Source of the DNA: Kuschelorhynchus macadamiae
Lineage: Eukaryota; Arthropoda; Insecta; Coleoptera; Curculionidae
NCBI GenBank assembly: GCA_030620095.1
Contig: JAUTXW010000066.1
Location: 434,001-498,000, forward strand
Reading direction: 5' to 3'
DNA length: 64,000 bases
Position numbers and translations under genes: made by a program
Shown: positions 23,472 to 35,139 of the stretch, piece after piece
Position numbering within the stretch: the first letter of the stretch is position 1
Layout: each line of letters begins with the position of its first letter
The notes under the pieces: model-generated
Seen by the model: only the letters and a program-made list of their open reading frames with translations
The model's database searches: none
What the model was told of the DNA's origin: nothing

Positions 23472-25350
23472 TTACAAATTTGCAAAATGACGTCCATTTG
23501 CATCGAGACATTTTTGACAATTGGTGACTGTTTTTCGTACAACCCTGGTAAGTGTATTTCGGTTAATATTTCTAAATGTGTCCAGAACTCTTTGTCTCAG
23601 GATTTTTATGGTCACGGGGGGATCAAATTCATAGATTTCATTCTTCGTGTGACCCCAGAGGTAGAAATCCCAGGGCGACAGGTCAGGGATCTAGGAGGCC
23701 AAGATATTGGACCATTTAAAAAAATTATTCTTTCGTCAAACTGCTCTCTTAAGAAGTTCGTGACTTGAATGGTATTGTAAGCCGGACATCCGTTTTGTTG
23801 AAACCAAGTTCTTCTTAATTCATCTTCCGTTAGAATAGCTCGTAAGGCTGGTACAACCTGGTTTCGCAAAAGCTCTAGGTACCTCTGCCCGTTTAGGTTG
23901 TAGTCAAACAAAAATGAAGCAATAAGTCGATTTCCTGAAATGATTAATAATTTATAAATAGGTGCCCAACAGTCAAGGGTGGCAGGGTCGGCCGGGTGGT
24001 ACTAGAAACTATAAACTATAAAGGGAAAATTATCTTTATTAAAAAGTAGATATTTTCTTTCCAAAAATAATTATCGAAACATCCTGTAATGAATGAGCTT
24101 GTATATAGTTGAAACCTATTCAGCTTTATTATGAAAAAAAAAACATATTTGGTTAGCGGGAAGTAATAACCGTAATAAATTATTTTGTTGGTATTGCATA
24201 TTAATTTCGGAAATACTAAATCAATTTATTTCAGTGATATAATAATGCTAAAGAAGTACACCGTGCCTTAATAAAACATAAAATATCAAAAGAACAAACC
24301 CCTTGCGCTTTAAAATTTAAATTATTCGGAAATCCAGCTGAACGCCTTTCTATAAATCATAATGAAAATCGAAAAATAATTCGACATTTGATTAATACGG
24401 TATTTTTTTTATAACGCAAGAACTAGGCTTCCCGGGTAATAATAAATCATTAAATTCAGACACTCAAAATAATTTTAGAGAATTGGCTAAATCTGCAGAA
24501 AATTTAGATGGGTTAATAAATTTATAGGACCCAATTCTATTTTTATAGCTTCTTCGAAACTACAATACAAAATGATTGAATAAAAATGTGATACAATATC
24601 AAAAAAGTAAGTTGACTGACTAGAGTAGAACGTTTTACTTTTTTTTATTAGATTATACTCTTTTAGTATCATTAAAGAACTAAACGAAAAAAAAAAAGAT
24701 TATTATTTGACCATCATTTGGTGCCTATTTAAAAAAGATTGGTTAGATTAACTTACCAATGATCCCGCACCAAACGTTACTTCCAAATCTGATCTGTAGA
24801 CGTCTCTCCACTTCGTGAGGATTTTGTACAGCCCAATGATGACGGTTGTGCCTATTAAAGACTCCACAATTCGTGAACCTGCTCTCATCGGACCACAAGA
24901 CATGATTTACAAAATCAGGATTTTCATTATATCTCTTAGTATACCACTCACAGAACTGTAGTCGTCTTGGAAAATCAGTTTCCTTAAGTCCTTGTACTAT
25001 TATGGGTTTGTATGGATGGTACTTATTCTTTTTTAGAACTCTCCGTACTGTTGATTTTGGCACATTAGTTTCCTATTCTACAGTTCTTACCGATGCACTA
25101 GAGTTTTCGTTGATAGCTTGTAAAATGTTTCTGTCTCGATTTTCATTGTTATTGTTGTATCCGCTTCTAGGTTGTTCAAAGGCACCATGGTTAATTAAAT
25201 TAACTACAATTTTCCTGAATTGGGTTTTATGAGGCTGCCGTCGTTCGGGGTACATCTCCAAATACCAAAACGTCGACGTTTCTGCATGATTGAAAGTACA
25301 GAGCTAACATGTCAACCTTTTCTTCATTTGAATACGGAATGCCGGCCAAT
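23472..25350 (-). pseudogene. DD41D transposase split by an 822-bp intron-like gap
   Basis: The minus-strand N-terminal region near 25340-25260 (EEKVDMLALYFQSCRNVD, DUF4817-like) is frameshifted into YLEMYPERRQPHKTQFRKIV. A TAG lies at 25075-25073. Then come VPKSTVRRVLKKNKYHPYKP, HVLWSDESRFTNCGVF (Asp 1) and RFGSNVWCGIIG to 24757. After the gap, at 23934, coding resumes: NRLIASFLFDYNLNGQRYLE, RTWFQQNGCPAYN (Asp 2 position is Asn here) and ISWPPRS, then a one-base shift before the third Asp, and a tail to TAA at 23472. Spacing again fits DD41D. Inactive: lost catalytic Asp, stop and frameshifts. Confidence 0.85.
23935..24756 (-). other. Putative spliceosomal intron inside the element 4 transposase
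   Basis: Donor G|GTAAGT at 24756 and acceptor TTTCAG|G at 23935 are exact; joining them gives Ile-Gly-Asn in frame with the family pattern (CGIIG-NRLIASF). Inside, GGCACC occurs near both ends, as if a short intron later received an insertion. The 61-codon frame at 24487-24672 is likely spurious. Confidence 0.65.
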
Positions 25351-26019
25351 TTCTATAGGTTTTGACAATTTATGTGTCAGATTTATGATTTTATTGGAAT
25401 AAAAGCGTACCTACTACTTAACTATTAAAACACAGCTTTGATACTTTTAACTATTTAACTTAACGTCAAAGTCAAAATCAAATTTTGTTACAGATAAATC
25501 ATGGCCTCCTTAGAAAAGCATTGAGAGCTAACATTAGTTTAAATCATGGCCTGCTTAGAAAAAACTGAGACCTAACTTTACGAAGTGTAATATTTCGATG
25601 ATACTAAAATCTTTAATGTACTTGTGAGATATCACTAGACTGGAAATTTTAGGCTCTTTCCAAAAATCGAAAAATCCAATATGGCGGCCATAAGAAAAAT
25701 GAAAGTTAAGGCGGGTTGCGGGTTAACAAAAAACAATGAAGACGTGTCGAATACGCCATCTTATTTGTCTTAAAAATGCGTCCCAATAATGTCACATTTT
25801 GGCAGCTGTCAAATTTACCGTTCTGGATATACTGGCCAAAAACGAAATCCGCCATTTTCGGTTTTCCCCGATATTTCCAAAAACAATCGATGGATCGCAA
25901 ATCTGAAGCTGGATATCGAATGCAATAAGTTTCCTCTAAAACATTCCCCATTTAACCTTTGCTGTAGTTATAATAGGAGCCGAAATCCCTGTATAGAGAA
26001 GCGAATCTGGGACGCACTG

Positions 26020-29000
26020 TTGATAGAAAAAAACTGAAAACAGATTTGAAGTCAGTATCACTCAATCAGTTGAAAAATTCAATTCACAATTTATAAAGTA
26101 TTTAAACGCAAGCCTGTGTATTATCAAATAAAATTAATTATTACCAATATTAACAAATAATATCTTTTTCCAGAAGATCCCAATAAAACTACTCAATTCG
26201 ATGATATTCAAAAATAAAATTAAATTTTTAAAACTTAAATCAAAAAAGTTTTATAAAAACAAAAATTCTTTTGCGAAGTGTCATATATTCATTATAGGAA
26301 AAAAATCATTCAAATCGGCTGAATTAATTCGGCTCATAGTGTAATTACATTCAAATAAATGTTGGAATACATGCACGAGGATATTTGTGTATTTATGTAC
26401 TGATATAATTTATGTATGATTGACATCACACTTTTGTAAATATAAATGTAACTGTCGTTTAAAATGTTAATATCTTATTAAGTAACAACTTAATAATATA
26501 ACCGAACCTCCGGCAAAAGAAGATACTATGATTCTGGATTGTTTATGTGTATTATTTTTTTTCTTTCAGGGGATCTTCATCATCAGCATCTTCAACCATA
26601 CGAGGGGACTGATCAGTTTTTTTAATTAGGATTTCAAGACAGTTTGGCTAGCGTTGAGTGTAAATATTGTATGTAGTTAAATCATTAGGCTAAGGATAAT
26701 TATGCGTTTAGAAATCAAATAACATCCGTCCGTTGTCAAGAGGGTTTAATACACAGGAATACATATATTGACGGTCGGTCATTTCAAAATTGTCCGTTCT
26801 GCAGAGGTGTCCATTGTTGGGAGGTGTCCGTTAAGGTTTCTTCACTGTATATATATATATATATATTATTTATGCAAAAAAAAGCGTGAATGAAGTATTT
26901 TTTTATTAAAATCACAAAATTTTCTAAAAATGACGAACAACTTCACTACTTTTCAATACTAAAACTGTAAAATCTGTCAATTACGAAGTTTTTGATAAAA
27001 CGCAGAAACAAAATAATATGCATAGTTGCTGATTTTCTTAAAATATACAGTGAGGAGTAGGTTTGTTTAACGATAGTTTTATTAACAAACCTGGTGCCGC
27101 ATATTTCAAATCTGATTTTAGCATGTGATTTTATGGCTTTAATGATGGTTTTATCGACAAACCTGGGCTAACCTAATCCTAATGGGACATATCCACCTAA
27201 CAGTGGAGGTTTTGTTTAAAAAAACTTGTTTTAATAAAGACCCGAAATTTTGCTAGCTTGAAGAGCCGAAATGGTTCATTTATGAATAAAACTAGATCTA
27301 AAGTCTAGACTCTAGGCGATGTTATTAATTATTTAATTTATTTTTTATGGAAAACACAGCCATTTTTGCCCAAAAACGAAGATATTACGCATTATTATCT
27401 CAATTATTGCCAAATATGCATGTATCTACGAAAATCACTAAAATATATGCAGTTCCATATGCAAATATACTAACGCATAATTATCCTAAGCTTATAAATC
27501 ACCCTATAGGCCTAGAGCGAACGATCCAAAATTTAGTCATTAGAAATAAGTACTCATTACTCGTTATATTCATTTATATTTTCCCATCTTTATTCATATC
27601 ATTCATTTTTGTGTAAGATTTTAACACATCTGAATAGTTGAGATTTTTGTTTAGATATTAAGAACCCTTTTTAGGGCTGTGCTCATTATTTATATTTGAA
27701 CGAAAGCTTAATATTAAATTTATTAGAAAATATTTTGCTCACTACTGCAATACCGCTGTCATGGGAAACTAATTTGTTGATATACAGGGTGTTAATCAAT
27801 TCACTATGTCTAAAACTTTGAAAGGTGGTTTCCCTTATAAAAATAATAACAAAAAGTTCATATAAAATGGCCAGTGGCGTCGATTTAAAAATATTGATAA
27901 GGTTAAAAGGGTCGAAATCTGGAAAAAATTACATTCTGCAGATTCCTTTAAAACTTATTTAATATTTTTTTTATATATAAATAACAGATATCATATAAAG
28001 ATAAAAAAGGATACTCAAAAGTTTATTAAACTGATTCAAAATTTAATCATTTTTGATAATATGATATATTTTTTTTTATTTTATTAAAAAATCAGAAAAT
28101 TCTTACATTTCTATGTACTTATTAAAGTTTACTGCATACTCCTCAAACTGTAATACGGCCAAATAATAATGGATTTCTGAACGTTGATAAGCATTTACTG
28201 CAACGTCTTGATTTTACCAAAATGATGCAATACAAACCTTATGTGCTACTAGACTGCGATATTGTAACTAGTAACTTCTACGGGATATTAAGGATTTTTG
28301 AGACAAATTATTCATTTTACTTAAGATTGGAAAACTTCATCAACTAACTTCTGATTTGCTCTATATAGATTAAAAGTCACAATATCATAGTCCACTTGCA
28401 ATACACTTGAAGTCCCATTTTTTGTTGATAATTGGCTTTTTTAATTTCTGTCTTTTTATGGAAGATTTCTTGATTTATAACACATCCTGTTTGTGTTGTA
28501 TCTAATGAGAAAAATCAAGGTGTCGCCTTTTCAATGTCACACAGTAATCATGTCGCATAAAACAGTATATTGTTGAAAGATATAATTAAACTGATATTAC
28601 ATTGTAATTTGAAGTGATTAATTATTTTCGAGACAAAATCTTTTGTAATTGAAATGTATGTAAACATGTAAATTAAGTCCCATTCAAGCTAAGTCAACAA
28701 TTATTGTTATTGATGATATAATTAGATATCAATAATAATAAAAAACGAATCTTGGGAGGACCTTAATAGTACTATAAAACAATGTTAAATTGAGGATGTT
28801 TTAGAAAAGACACCAGACAAAAAAGTTGGTAGGCAAAGTTTATTTAATTGTTTGAATAAGTTTTTTTTTGTATGAGAACATATTTAGTAAGGTTCAGTGA
28901 TTGTAGAGTTAAGGCAAATTTTTAATTAATAAATTTATTTATTTTTGTTTCTAAGTAAATGAAATTTATATATTTTGTTTAAATAAATTGTTTTTATATT

Positions 29001-29100
29001 AATTGGGTTTTATTTTTCATAATATTCAAACTATTTAGAATTAACAAATAAATGATAAACACAAGTATTACTTAAGAAATCATGGTTCTTGGGATTAGAC
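26020..29100. other. AT-rich non-coding stretch
   Basis: No supported gene. It holds a short (TA)n at about 26846-26867 and a lone mariner-type end (TATA CAGGGTGTTAATCAATTC) at 27785 with no partner seen. The phrase AACAAACCTGG/GACAAACCTGG near 27090 and 27158 is a local repeat. The 89-codon frame at 27347-27616 has no family signature. Confidence 0.5.
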
Positions 29101-29120
29101 CGTGTCAAATTGGAATTACT

Positions 29121-29163
29121 ATCCGACGTTTCGCCTTCGATTGCACGAGGCATCTTCAGGGAT
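29121..29163 (-). ncRNA. Hammerhead ribozyme motif, Penelope type
   Basis: Minus strand, in order: ATCC (helix I 5'), CTGAAGA, stem II GCCTCG/CGAAGGC with a TGCAAT loop, GAAAC, GTC (cleavage after C), GGAT (helix I 3', pairs perfectly with ATCC). Helix III is just ACGT, self-complementary with no loop, so cleavage would need two copies pairing. Hammerheads of this minimal kind are known in Penelope-like elements. Sense orientation relative to the RT of element A. Confidence 0.8.
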
Positions 29164-29183
29164 CTTTACTGACCCTGTGTTAA

Positions 29184-30447
29184 GATCGATTTCCACGTGT
29201 GATGTAGACCGTAACACGTATCTCTATTGTTTAAATATTTCAATAAATTCTCTAACCTTTCGTTTATAAAAACCTGGAACCGATGCTAGAACCTTGGTTT
29301 CCTTTACATTTATGAAATGGTCAGTGTTATGCTGGTGTTCAGCTACAGCAGATTGAACAATTTGTTTCTTTTTAATACATCGTTCGTGTTCCTTGAACGC
29401 GTAATATCTTCAGTGCAATAGCCATTCCCTCTGAGAGCTTCGGTCAGTTTCGATGTTTCCGATGTAAAAGAATCTTGATCAGAAATCGAAATAGCTCTGA
29501 ATACTAGTGAGTTAATAACCGATTTCTTTTGTGCTGGATGCTGATGAGAATTTGCGTTTAAGTATCTATTTGTATGCGTCGGTTTTCTATACACAGAATA
29601 TCCTAATGTACCATTTTTCTTTCTTTGAACACATACATCTAGAAAGGGAATTGTTCCATTAGATTCAATTCCCATCGTGAATTTCATTTAATGATGGTGC
29701 TGATTAAGATGGTCCAGAAATATGAGGAGATTATCCTGTCCATGAGGCCAAACAACAAAAGTATCATCTATATATCTAAACCAGTGCTTCGGTTTTAGTG
29801 GAGCGGATGTTAGAGCAATATCCTCAAAGGCTTCCATAAAGATATTCGCTACCACAGGTGATAGAGGAGATCCCATAGCTGCCCCTGAAGTTTGTTCGTA
29901 AAAAGTTCCTTGAAAAATGAAACAAGTAGATGTAAGACAAGCTTCCACTAGGTCTATTAAGTTCTTATCAAGATTATTGTTATTCAGTATGTCTGATATA
30001 ATGGAAATTGAGTCGTCGATAGGAACGTTTGTGTAAAGTGATTCTACATCGAAACTGACCAAAATATCTTCGGTATCCAACTGGATTGTCTTGAGTTTTT
30101 CCACGAAATGTGCAGAGTTTTTAATAAAAGAATCTGTTTTTCCAGTAAATGGATTAAGACAATTTTAAAGTTATTTACCTAGTTTGTATGTGGGCGAGTC
30201 TATTGCACTGACGATCGGTCGAAGTGGTACGTTGTCCTTGTGTATCTTCGGAAGACCGTAGAACCTGGGAGTCTTGGAGCTGCTTGGTTGTAGTGATTTT
30301 CTCTCCGCTGGTGGAAGACTGGATGTGTTGATCAAATTGGTAATGCGTCTTTCTATTCAACTTGTGGGGTCTGCCTGCATAACCTTATAGGTGTTGTTGT
30401 CCAAAAGTTGAGTAACCTTTTCCACATATTCCGCCACAGTCGTCATA
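29184..30447 (-). pseudogene. Penelope-like RT, broken, endonuclease core deleted
   Basis: N-terminal AEYVEKVTQLLDNNTYKVMQ (30440-30380), then the Penelope signature FYGLPKIHKDNVPLRPIVSA in another frame. The RT core is at 30104-29688: LVSFDVESLYTNVP, GAAMGSPLSPVVANIFMEA and WFRYIDDTFVVW (catalytic Asp pair). It continues in FTMGIESNGTIPFLDVCVQ and KPTHTNRYLNANSHQHPA to 29343. The tail SAVAEHQHNTDHF ... VPGFYKRKVREFIEI follows directly, so the catalytic GIY-YIG part is missing. Several frameshifts. Confidence 0.85.
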
Positions 30448-30450
30448 GAC

Positions 30451-31550
30451 AGAACAGTCTTCCGAAGTTACACAAGGACAACATACCACTTCGACAGATC
30501 GTCAGTGCAATAGACTCGCATACAAACATACAAACTAGGTAAATATCTTTAAAATTTTTTTAATCCATTTACTGGAAAAATAAATTCTATTATTAAAAAC
30601 TCTGCACATTTCGTGGAAAAACTCAAGACAATCCAGTTGGATCCCAAAGATATTTTGGTCAGTTTCGATGTAGAATCACTGTATACAAATGTTCCTGTCA
30701 ACGACTCAATTTCCATTATATCAGACATACTGGATAATAATAATCTTGATAAGAACTTAATAGACGTAGTGGAAGCTTGTCTTACATCTACTTATTTCAT
30801 TTTTCAAGGAACTTTTTATGAACAAACTTCAGGGGCAGCTATGGGATCTCCTCTATCACCTGTGGTAGCAAATATCTTTATGGAAGCCTTTAAGGACATT
30901 GCTCTAACATCCGCTCCACTAAAACGGAAGCACTGGTTTAGATATATAGATGATACTTTTATTGTTTGGCCTCATGGACAGGATAATCTCCTCATATTTC
31001 TGGACCATCTTAATCAGCATCATCATAATATCAAATTCACGATGGAAATTGAATCTAAAGGAACAATTCCCTTTCTAGATGTATGTGTTCAAGGGAAGGA
31101 AAATGGTACATTAGGACATTCTGTGTATAGAAAACCGACGCATACAAATAGATACTTAAACGCAAAGTCTCATCACCATCCAGCACAAAAGAAATCGGTT
31201 ATTAACTCACTAGTATTCAGAGCTATTTCGATTTCTGATCAAGATTCTTTTACATCGGAAACATCGAAACTGACCGAAGCTCTCAGAGGGAATGGCTATT
31301 GCACTGACTATTGCTACTGCAAGATATTACGAGTTCAATTAAAAGACCAGCCATCATTAGGTAGTGTTGTTCTTCCCTACATACATGGCACTACAGACAA
31401 AATAGGACGATTACTTCGGCGGTCAAACATACGTACAATCTTCAATACACATAAGAAGATTGGACAATGCTTGCGATCCCCGAAAGATCTTGTACCTTTC
31501 CAAACAGAAGGACTATATAAAATTTCTTGCTCCTGTGGAGAAGTGTAAGC
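30451..31550 (+). mobile_element. Penelope-like element B, truncated at both ends
   Basis: About 93% identical by eye to A where they overlap, in the opposite orientation. It begins near 30451 inside the RT N-terminal region and stops just after the start of the GIY-YIG domain. No terminal ribozyme was found. Confidence 0.82.
30613..31548 (+). pseudogene. Penelope-like RT with open frame, cut inside GIY-YIG
   Basis: An uninterrupted 311-codon frame with DILVSFDVESLYTNVPVND, SGAAMGSPLSPVVANIFMEA, HWFRYIDDTFIVWPHG and GTIPFLDVCVQGKENGT. A linker follows (LGSVVLPYIHGTTDKIGRLL), then FQTEGLYKISCSCGEV, the beginning of a GIY-YIG endonuclease. The frame then ends, so the catalytic Arg and Glu are lost. 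RT of this group primes at the cut made by its own endonuclease; without it this copy is inert. Confidence 0.85.
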
Positions 31551-32299
31551 GTAGTTTAGACTTAAATATCAATTTAAACTTTTATAACTTCTATTTCCTT
31601 TTTAGAATTTTTGAATCACGAGTGACGCATTAAATTACTTTTTATTAATTTCTCATTACATATTTGTAAGATTTCCTTTAGGTAATCACCTATTTTTAAC
31701 ACTTTTTTATTTATTGTTTTTCTAAAAGTTACAAAATTTAGCATTGGGAAGTTAATGCTTCTCATATCTGAGAATAAATTCAGATTTGACGAATGTTTTT
31801 TGTCCGCATATTTCTTGACGCTTGTTTGTGAAATGGTAAACATTAGATGCCTACCTATTTATAGGAATGGATGTTTCTAAGCTAAGTAAAAACATGATTT
31901 TTTAATGTAAAAAAACATGAAAGAAAACGTGCTATCCAAAAACATAAACTTTTATCACTATTAAGAATAGTCGCATGAAATAGGAAAAAAACTCTTATTT
32001 TTCATAATTCTGGAATTCTTTCCAAAAAAATTCACTCTTCTGATTGTTAGGATGTAAGTTGTAATATTTTGTCTGCGCTTGTGTGCAAATGCATCCGATA
32101 TTCGAACGAAAAGTCATAATAATCTTAACTGGTAGGTTAAACTATGTAACTATCAAATTTTATGTGTATGTTTTTCTTTAAAAGAACATGTTTTTTTCTA
32201 AACCATTGATGTTTTTTCATTTACATCACTCTATACAGTGATAACATTTATTGAAATTTGTGTCGAAAAACAAACAAAAAGTTAATATAAAACATTGAT

Positions 32300-32790
32300 T
32301 TCATCTTCAGAATCGGAGTAATCAACATATTTAGGAGCCATAGATGGTAAACATTCTTTAAATAATTTTATTGTTTCGGGTAAAAATATTTTTGTTTATT
32401 TTTCTTGGGCATTTTCCTTAAATTTGTGATTAGAGGATTAGAAGATACCAAAAATCTATTTAAACGATCCTGGTGTGTGGCTGTTCTTTATGTTTTTAGA
32501 GTAAAATGTTCTCGGTAGTTTTTTAGGTCTTTGTTGCGAGACTCTTGTGCCTCTTCCGACATCATGCCTATTGGTAGGACTGCGGCAGAAATTATGGATA
32601 CTCAATGAGTCACAATCTTGTGAATACTGTTGGGCATGTAATACCACGGATATTTTGATGTCAACAGCCATGCACAACGCTTTACACACTTTTTGTCGAT
32701 ATTTAAGATGTAAGCTGTTACTGATGCTTCGGCAAAAAATCTTCTTGCCGTATTCCCGTCTTGAGTTCATTTCAAGAAAAAAACTTCATG
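32300..32790 (-). pseudogene. Relic of a repetitive insect ORF (VPIGxxSEEAQExRNKD type)
   Basis: On the minus strand, in shifting frames: WYYMPNSIHKIVTH, then AVLPIGMMSEEAQESRNKDL and NYREHFTLKT, then KYVDYSDSEDEIN near 32310. This resembles a repeated, unnamed insect ORF I recall with LPIGQLSEEAQEARNKD and RxHNTRKNSR. Stops between blocks. Probable transposon-derived; enzyme class not known to me. Confidence 0.55.
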
Positions 32791-33014
32791 TGAACATATA
32801 TCTTAAACCTCACAACTTTTGAGATACAGTGTATTAAACTTTTCAGAAAAAAAATTTTTTTTTCTTGAATTTGGGATACTATTCTAGACTTCTTCGTGAA
32901 ATTTGGTACACATTTTCTATGCACCAATTTCTAACCTAATTTCTTCTGTTCCAGGACGAGTTTGTTGATATCATCCATGGCTTTGAATCGGCAGGGTTTT
33001 TTTTGCTTGTAACT

Positions 33015-33395
33015 GGCTCTCCTAGGGGCTGGCTAAGTGTCTCTCTAGGGGTACAGGCGGCGACTGGTGGCCGTATGATCTGATTTTTTCTCAAGAATCT
33101 CGTGCGTTTCTCTAGTGGTTGGAATATCGGCGTCTAAATTGCCGTATGGATTATTAGCTGCTTGTACAGCTTGTATTCGATTTCTTTAGGGGCTGGTTAG
33201 GCGCTTCTCTAGGGGCTGATAGGACGGCGTCTGAATGGTCGTATGTATGGATTGTTCCTCTAGCTGCTTTAGTGGCTGGAATAACAAAGTCTGAATGGCC
33301 GTATGCATTGTCTTTAGTCTAGGAGCTTCGTGCGTCTCTCTAGTGGCTGGAATGGCGGCGTCTGAATGGCCGTATGGATTGTTTCTCTAGGACAT
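33015..33395. repeat. Degenerate GC-rich minisatellite
   Basis: Five diverged units sharing CTCTAGTGGCTGGAAT, GGCGGCGTCTGAATGGCC and GTATGGATTGTTTCTCTAG, spaced about 60-100 bp. Much more GC-rich than the surroundings. Confidence 0.75.
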
Positions 33396-33567
33396 ATATA
33401 TGCAACCCCCGGCCCTCCACCAGCTTAAATCCGGCCCGCGAGAGATTCAGAAATTTCAAATAACCCGCAAAAAAATTAAAGATTTAGCACACATAGTTTA
33501 TTTGTTATTAGTGTCAACCAACCTAAAACTGTATTCTCCAAATCAAAAAGACTAAAATCGATAAATA

Positions 33568-33762
33568 ATGTTATTAAGCGTACGCAGTGGAATGCCACAA
33601 ATCGGGTCAGAAATAGCCGTTAGAAAGAAACAAAGCGATGACGATGAAGCGCCCGATGACCTTGAAGCACTCCGAGCCATGGGTTATGAACTTAGAGGAA
33701 GAATAAAAATAGAGTTCATTATTTACATATTTAGCCAATGCCAAGATTACTTCACAGTATAA
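33568..33762 (+). other. Possible coding fragment of unknown origin
   Basis: A 64-codon frame with RSGMPQIGSEIAVRKKQSDD, DEAPDDLEALRAMGYELRG and a hydrophobic end. The first two-thirds has coding-like composition (acidic, charged) unlike the neighbourhood, and CAG|TGG at 33589 could be an acceptor. No family recognised and no partner exon seen; it could be a processed fragment or chance. Confidence 0.25.
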
Positions 33763-35139
33763 GATCGATCGTACGACGATGCCAAGCCTAGCTAGGAACA
33801 CCAATGTTTATACCAATTTATATTACGGTGAATAATGATGAAACATGATGCAATAAAATTTTCATACAAAGAATTGATCAGATTTTACCAGCAACAAGAG
33901 TTTTAGTTAGCTATGGCAAACCCGATCGACAACTCCACGTATTAGACCAGCCCACTGTGGTATTAGGCCATCCCACTTTCATTGATAAGGGGATCCTTAT
34001 AGTAAAAAAGAATAAGTCTATACTAAACATTGTTACAGGGTCTCGTGACAGGCGTGTCTTAAAAACCAATAGCGGGTCATGGAACTTCAATAAATTTTAA
34101 CATTAAAGAAATTAATTTGCTAAAAAATATTTTATTAGATACCAAGCTTTTCTTAGCATCACTACTGCATGTGTTTTAATGTATTATTGTATATTTGTGG
34201 ATATGGCTCAAATCTTCTAATTACATGTTGCCTTACTTCAAGAAGCAGCATTCTAAAGGTGCGGTGACACTAGAAGAACATTAATTTTTTAAATATTTAA
34301 TAAATACATTTTATTTACTTTATCTTGGACATTGCGAAACTATAAGCTTTAGTTGACCTAACTATGGTGCGGCAATGTGAGTTTGTAAAAAAATGGCCGT
34401 TTAAGTTAGGATTTTTTTTAATCCCTAAGTAAATTGCAAGATTTCCTTTTCCGGGAGACATGTTTAATGGAAGATACCTTTTGGGTCACCTGACGTATTG
34501 ATCAATCCGGTTCAGATAATAGAACGTTTATTTCGTCGGGGGTCATGTGAGAATCTTCAGAAGCAGAATGATACAAAAAAGACTCTGAGGTGATTTTTTT
34601 GCCGATTACAATAGTTTTTCCTATCAGAGAATTAAAATAATTATAGAATATACCTATACTATATTAAGATAGTCGAAGGGCGTCTCCCGCTCAGAAAAAC
34701 GTACTGTGATTTCCAAAATCACTAGATTTTGGTTGAAATCTGGGGAAATAATAAAGTTTCGGATGATTTAGCGCCTTTTTTTAATTTTCACTTTTGTTGG
34801 GCCAATTTTTTATATAACTGTTGTTAGGTAAAGGAATTTAAATGGTGATTCTTTGGGTATTAAAAGTAAAAATGTGTTCGTAAACATGTTCTAAACTGGT
34901 TAGATTTTAAGATTTAGGATGTTGAAAATTTAAAAAAATATCTTTTTTTTTTAAATTTTAGCTTTTAACATGGAAAAACTATATGATAATTGGCTATTCT
35001 ATTCTTATCTTATAGCGCTTGTTTTTTTTCACTTATTCTAGTTCAAGTATTCTAGTTACAAAAAAACATGTTTTCTCAGTTCTGCGGTTAGTCTGTATGT
35101 CTGTTAAAAATTAAAGGTCATATGATGATGACGTGGTAA

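Larger units (their letters stand above)
21092..23484. repeat. Segmental tandem duplication, copy B
   Basis: Direct repeat of 18718-21091. It lacks about 29 bp near 22515 that copy A has. It runs on without a break into the rest of element 4, so copy B holds the original junction with that element. Confidence 0.9.
22881..26019 (-). mobile_element. DD41D-type Tc1/mariner element 4, about 500-bp TIRs
   Basis: The ends CAGTGTGTCCCAGATTCGC and GCGAATCTGGGACGCACTG are inverted; TA precedes the left end but the right flank is TT, so the target duplication is damaged. The TIRs extend about 470-510 bp. The right arm contains an internal partial duplication near 25495-25580 (AAATCATGGCCTCCTTAGAA / AAATCATGGCCTGCTTAGAA). 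The transposase lies on the minus strand. The 81-codon frame at 25706-25951 is TIR sequence. Confidence 0.88.
29060..30450 (-). mobile_element. Penelope-like element A (inverted partner of B)
   Basis: A minus-strand element with a truncated RT, most of the GIY-YIG domain deleted, and a 3' terminal region with a hammerhead ribozyme. Its 5' end abuts element B head to head at about 30450. Confidence 0.82.

Noticed and set aside
27347..27616. 89-codon frame with a hydrophobic C-terminus
   Set aside because: No motif, no splice context and AT-driven composition; chance frame.
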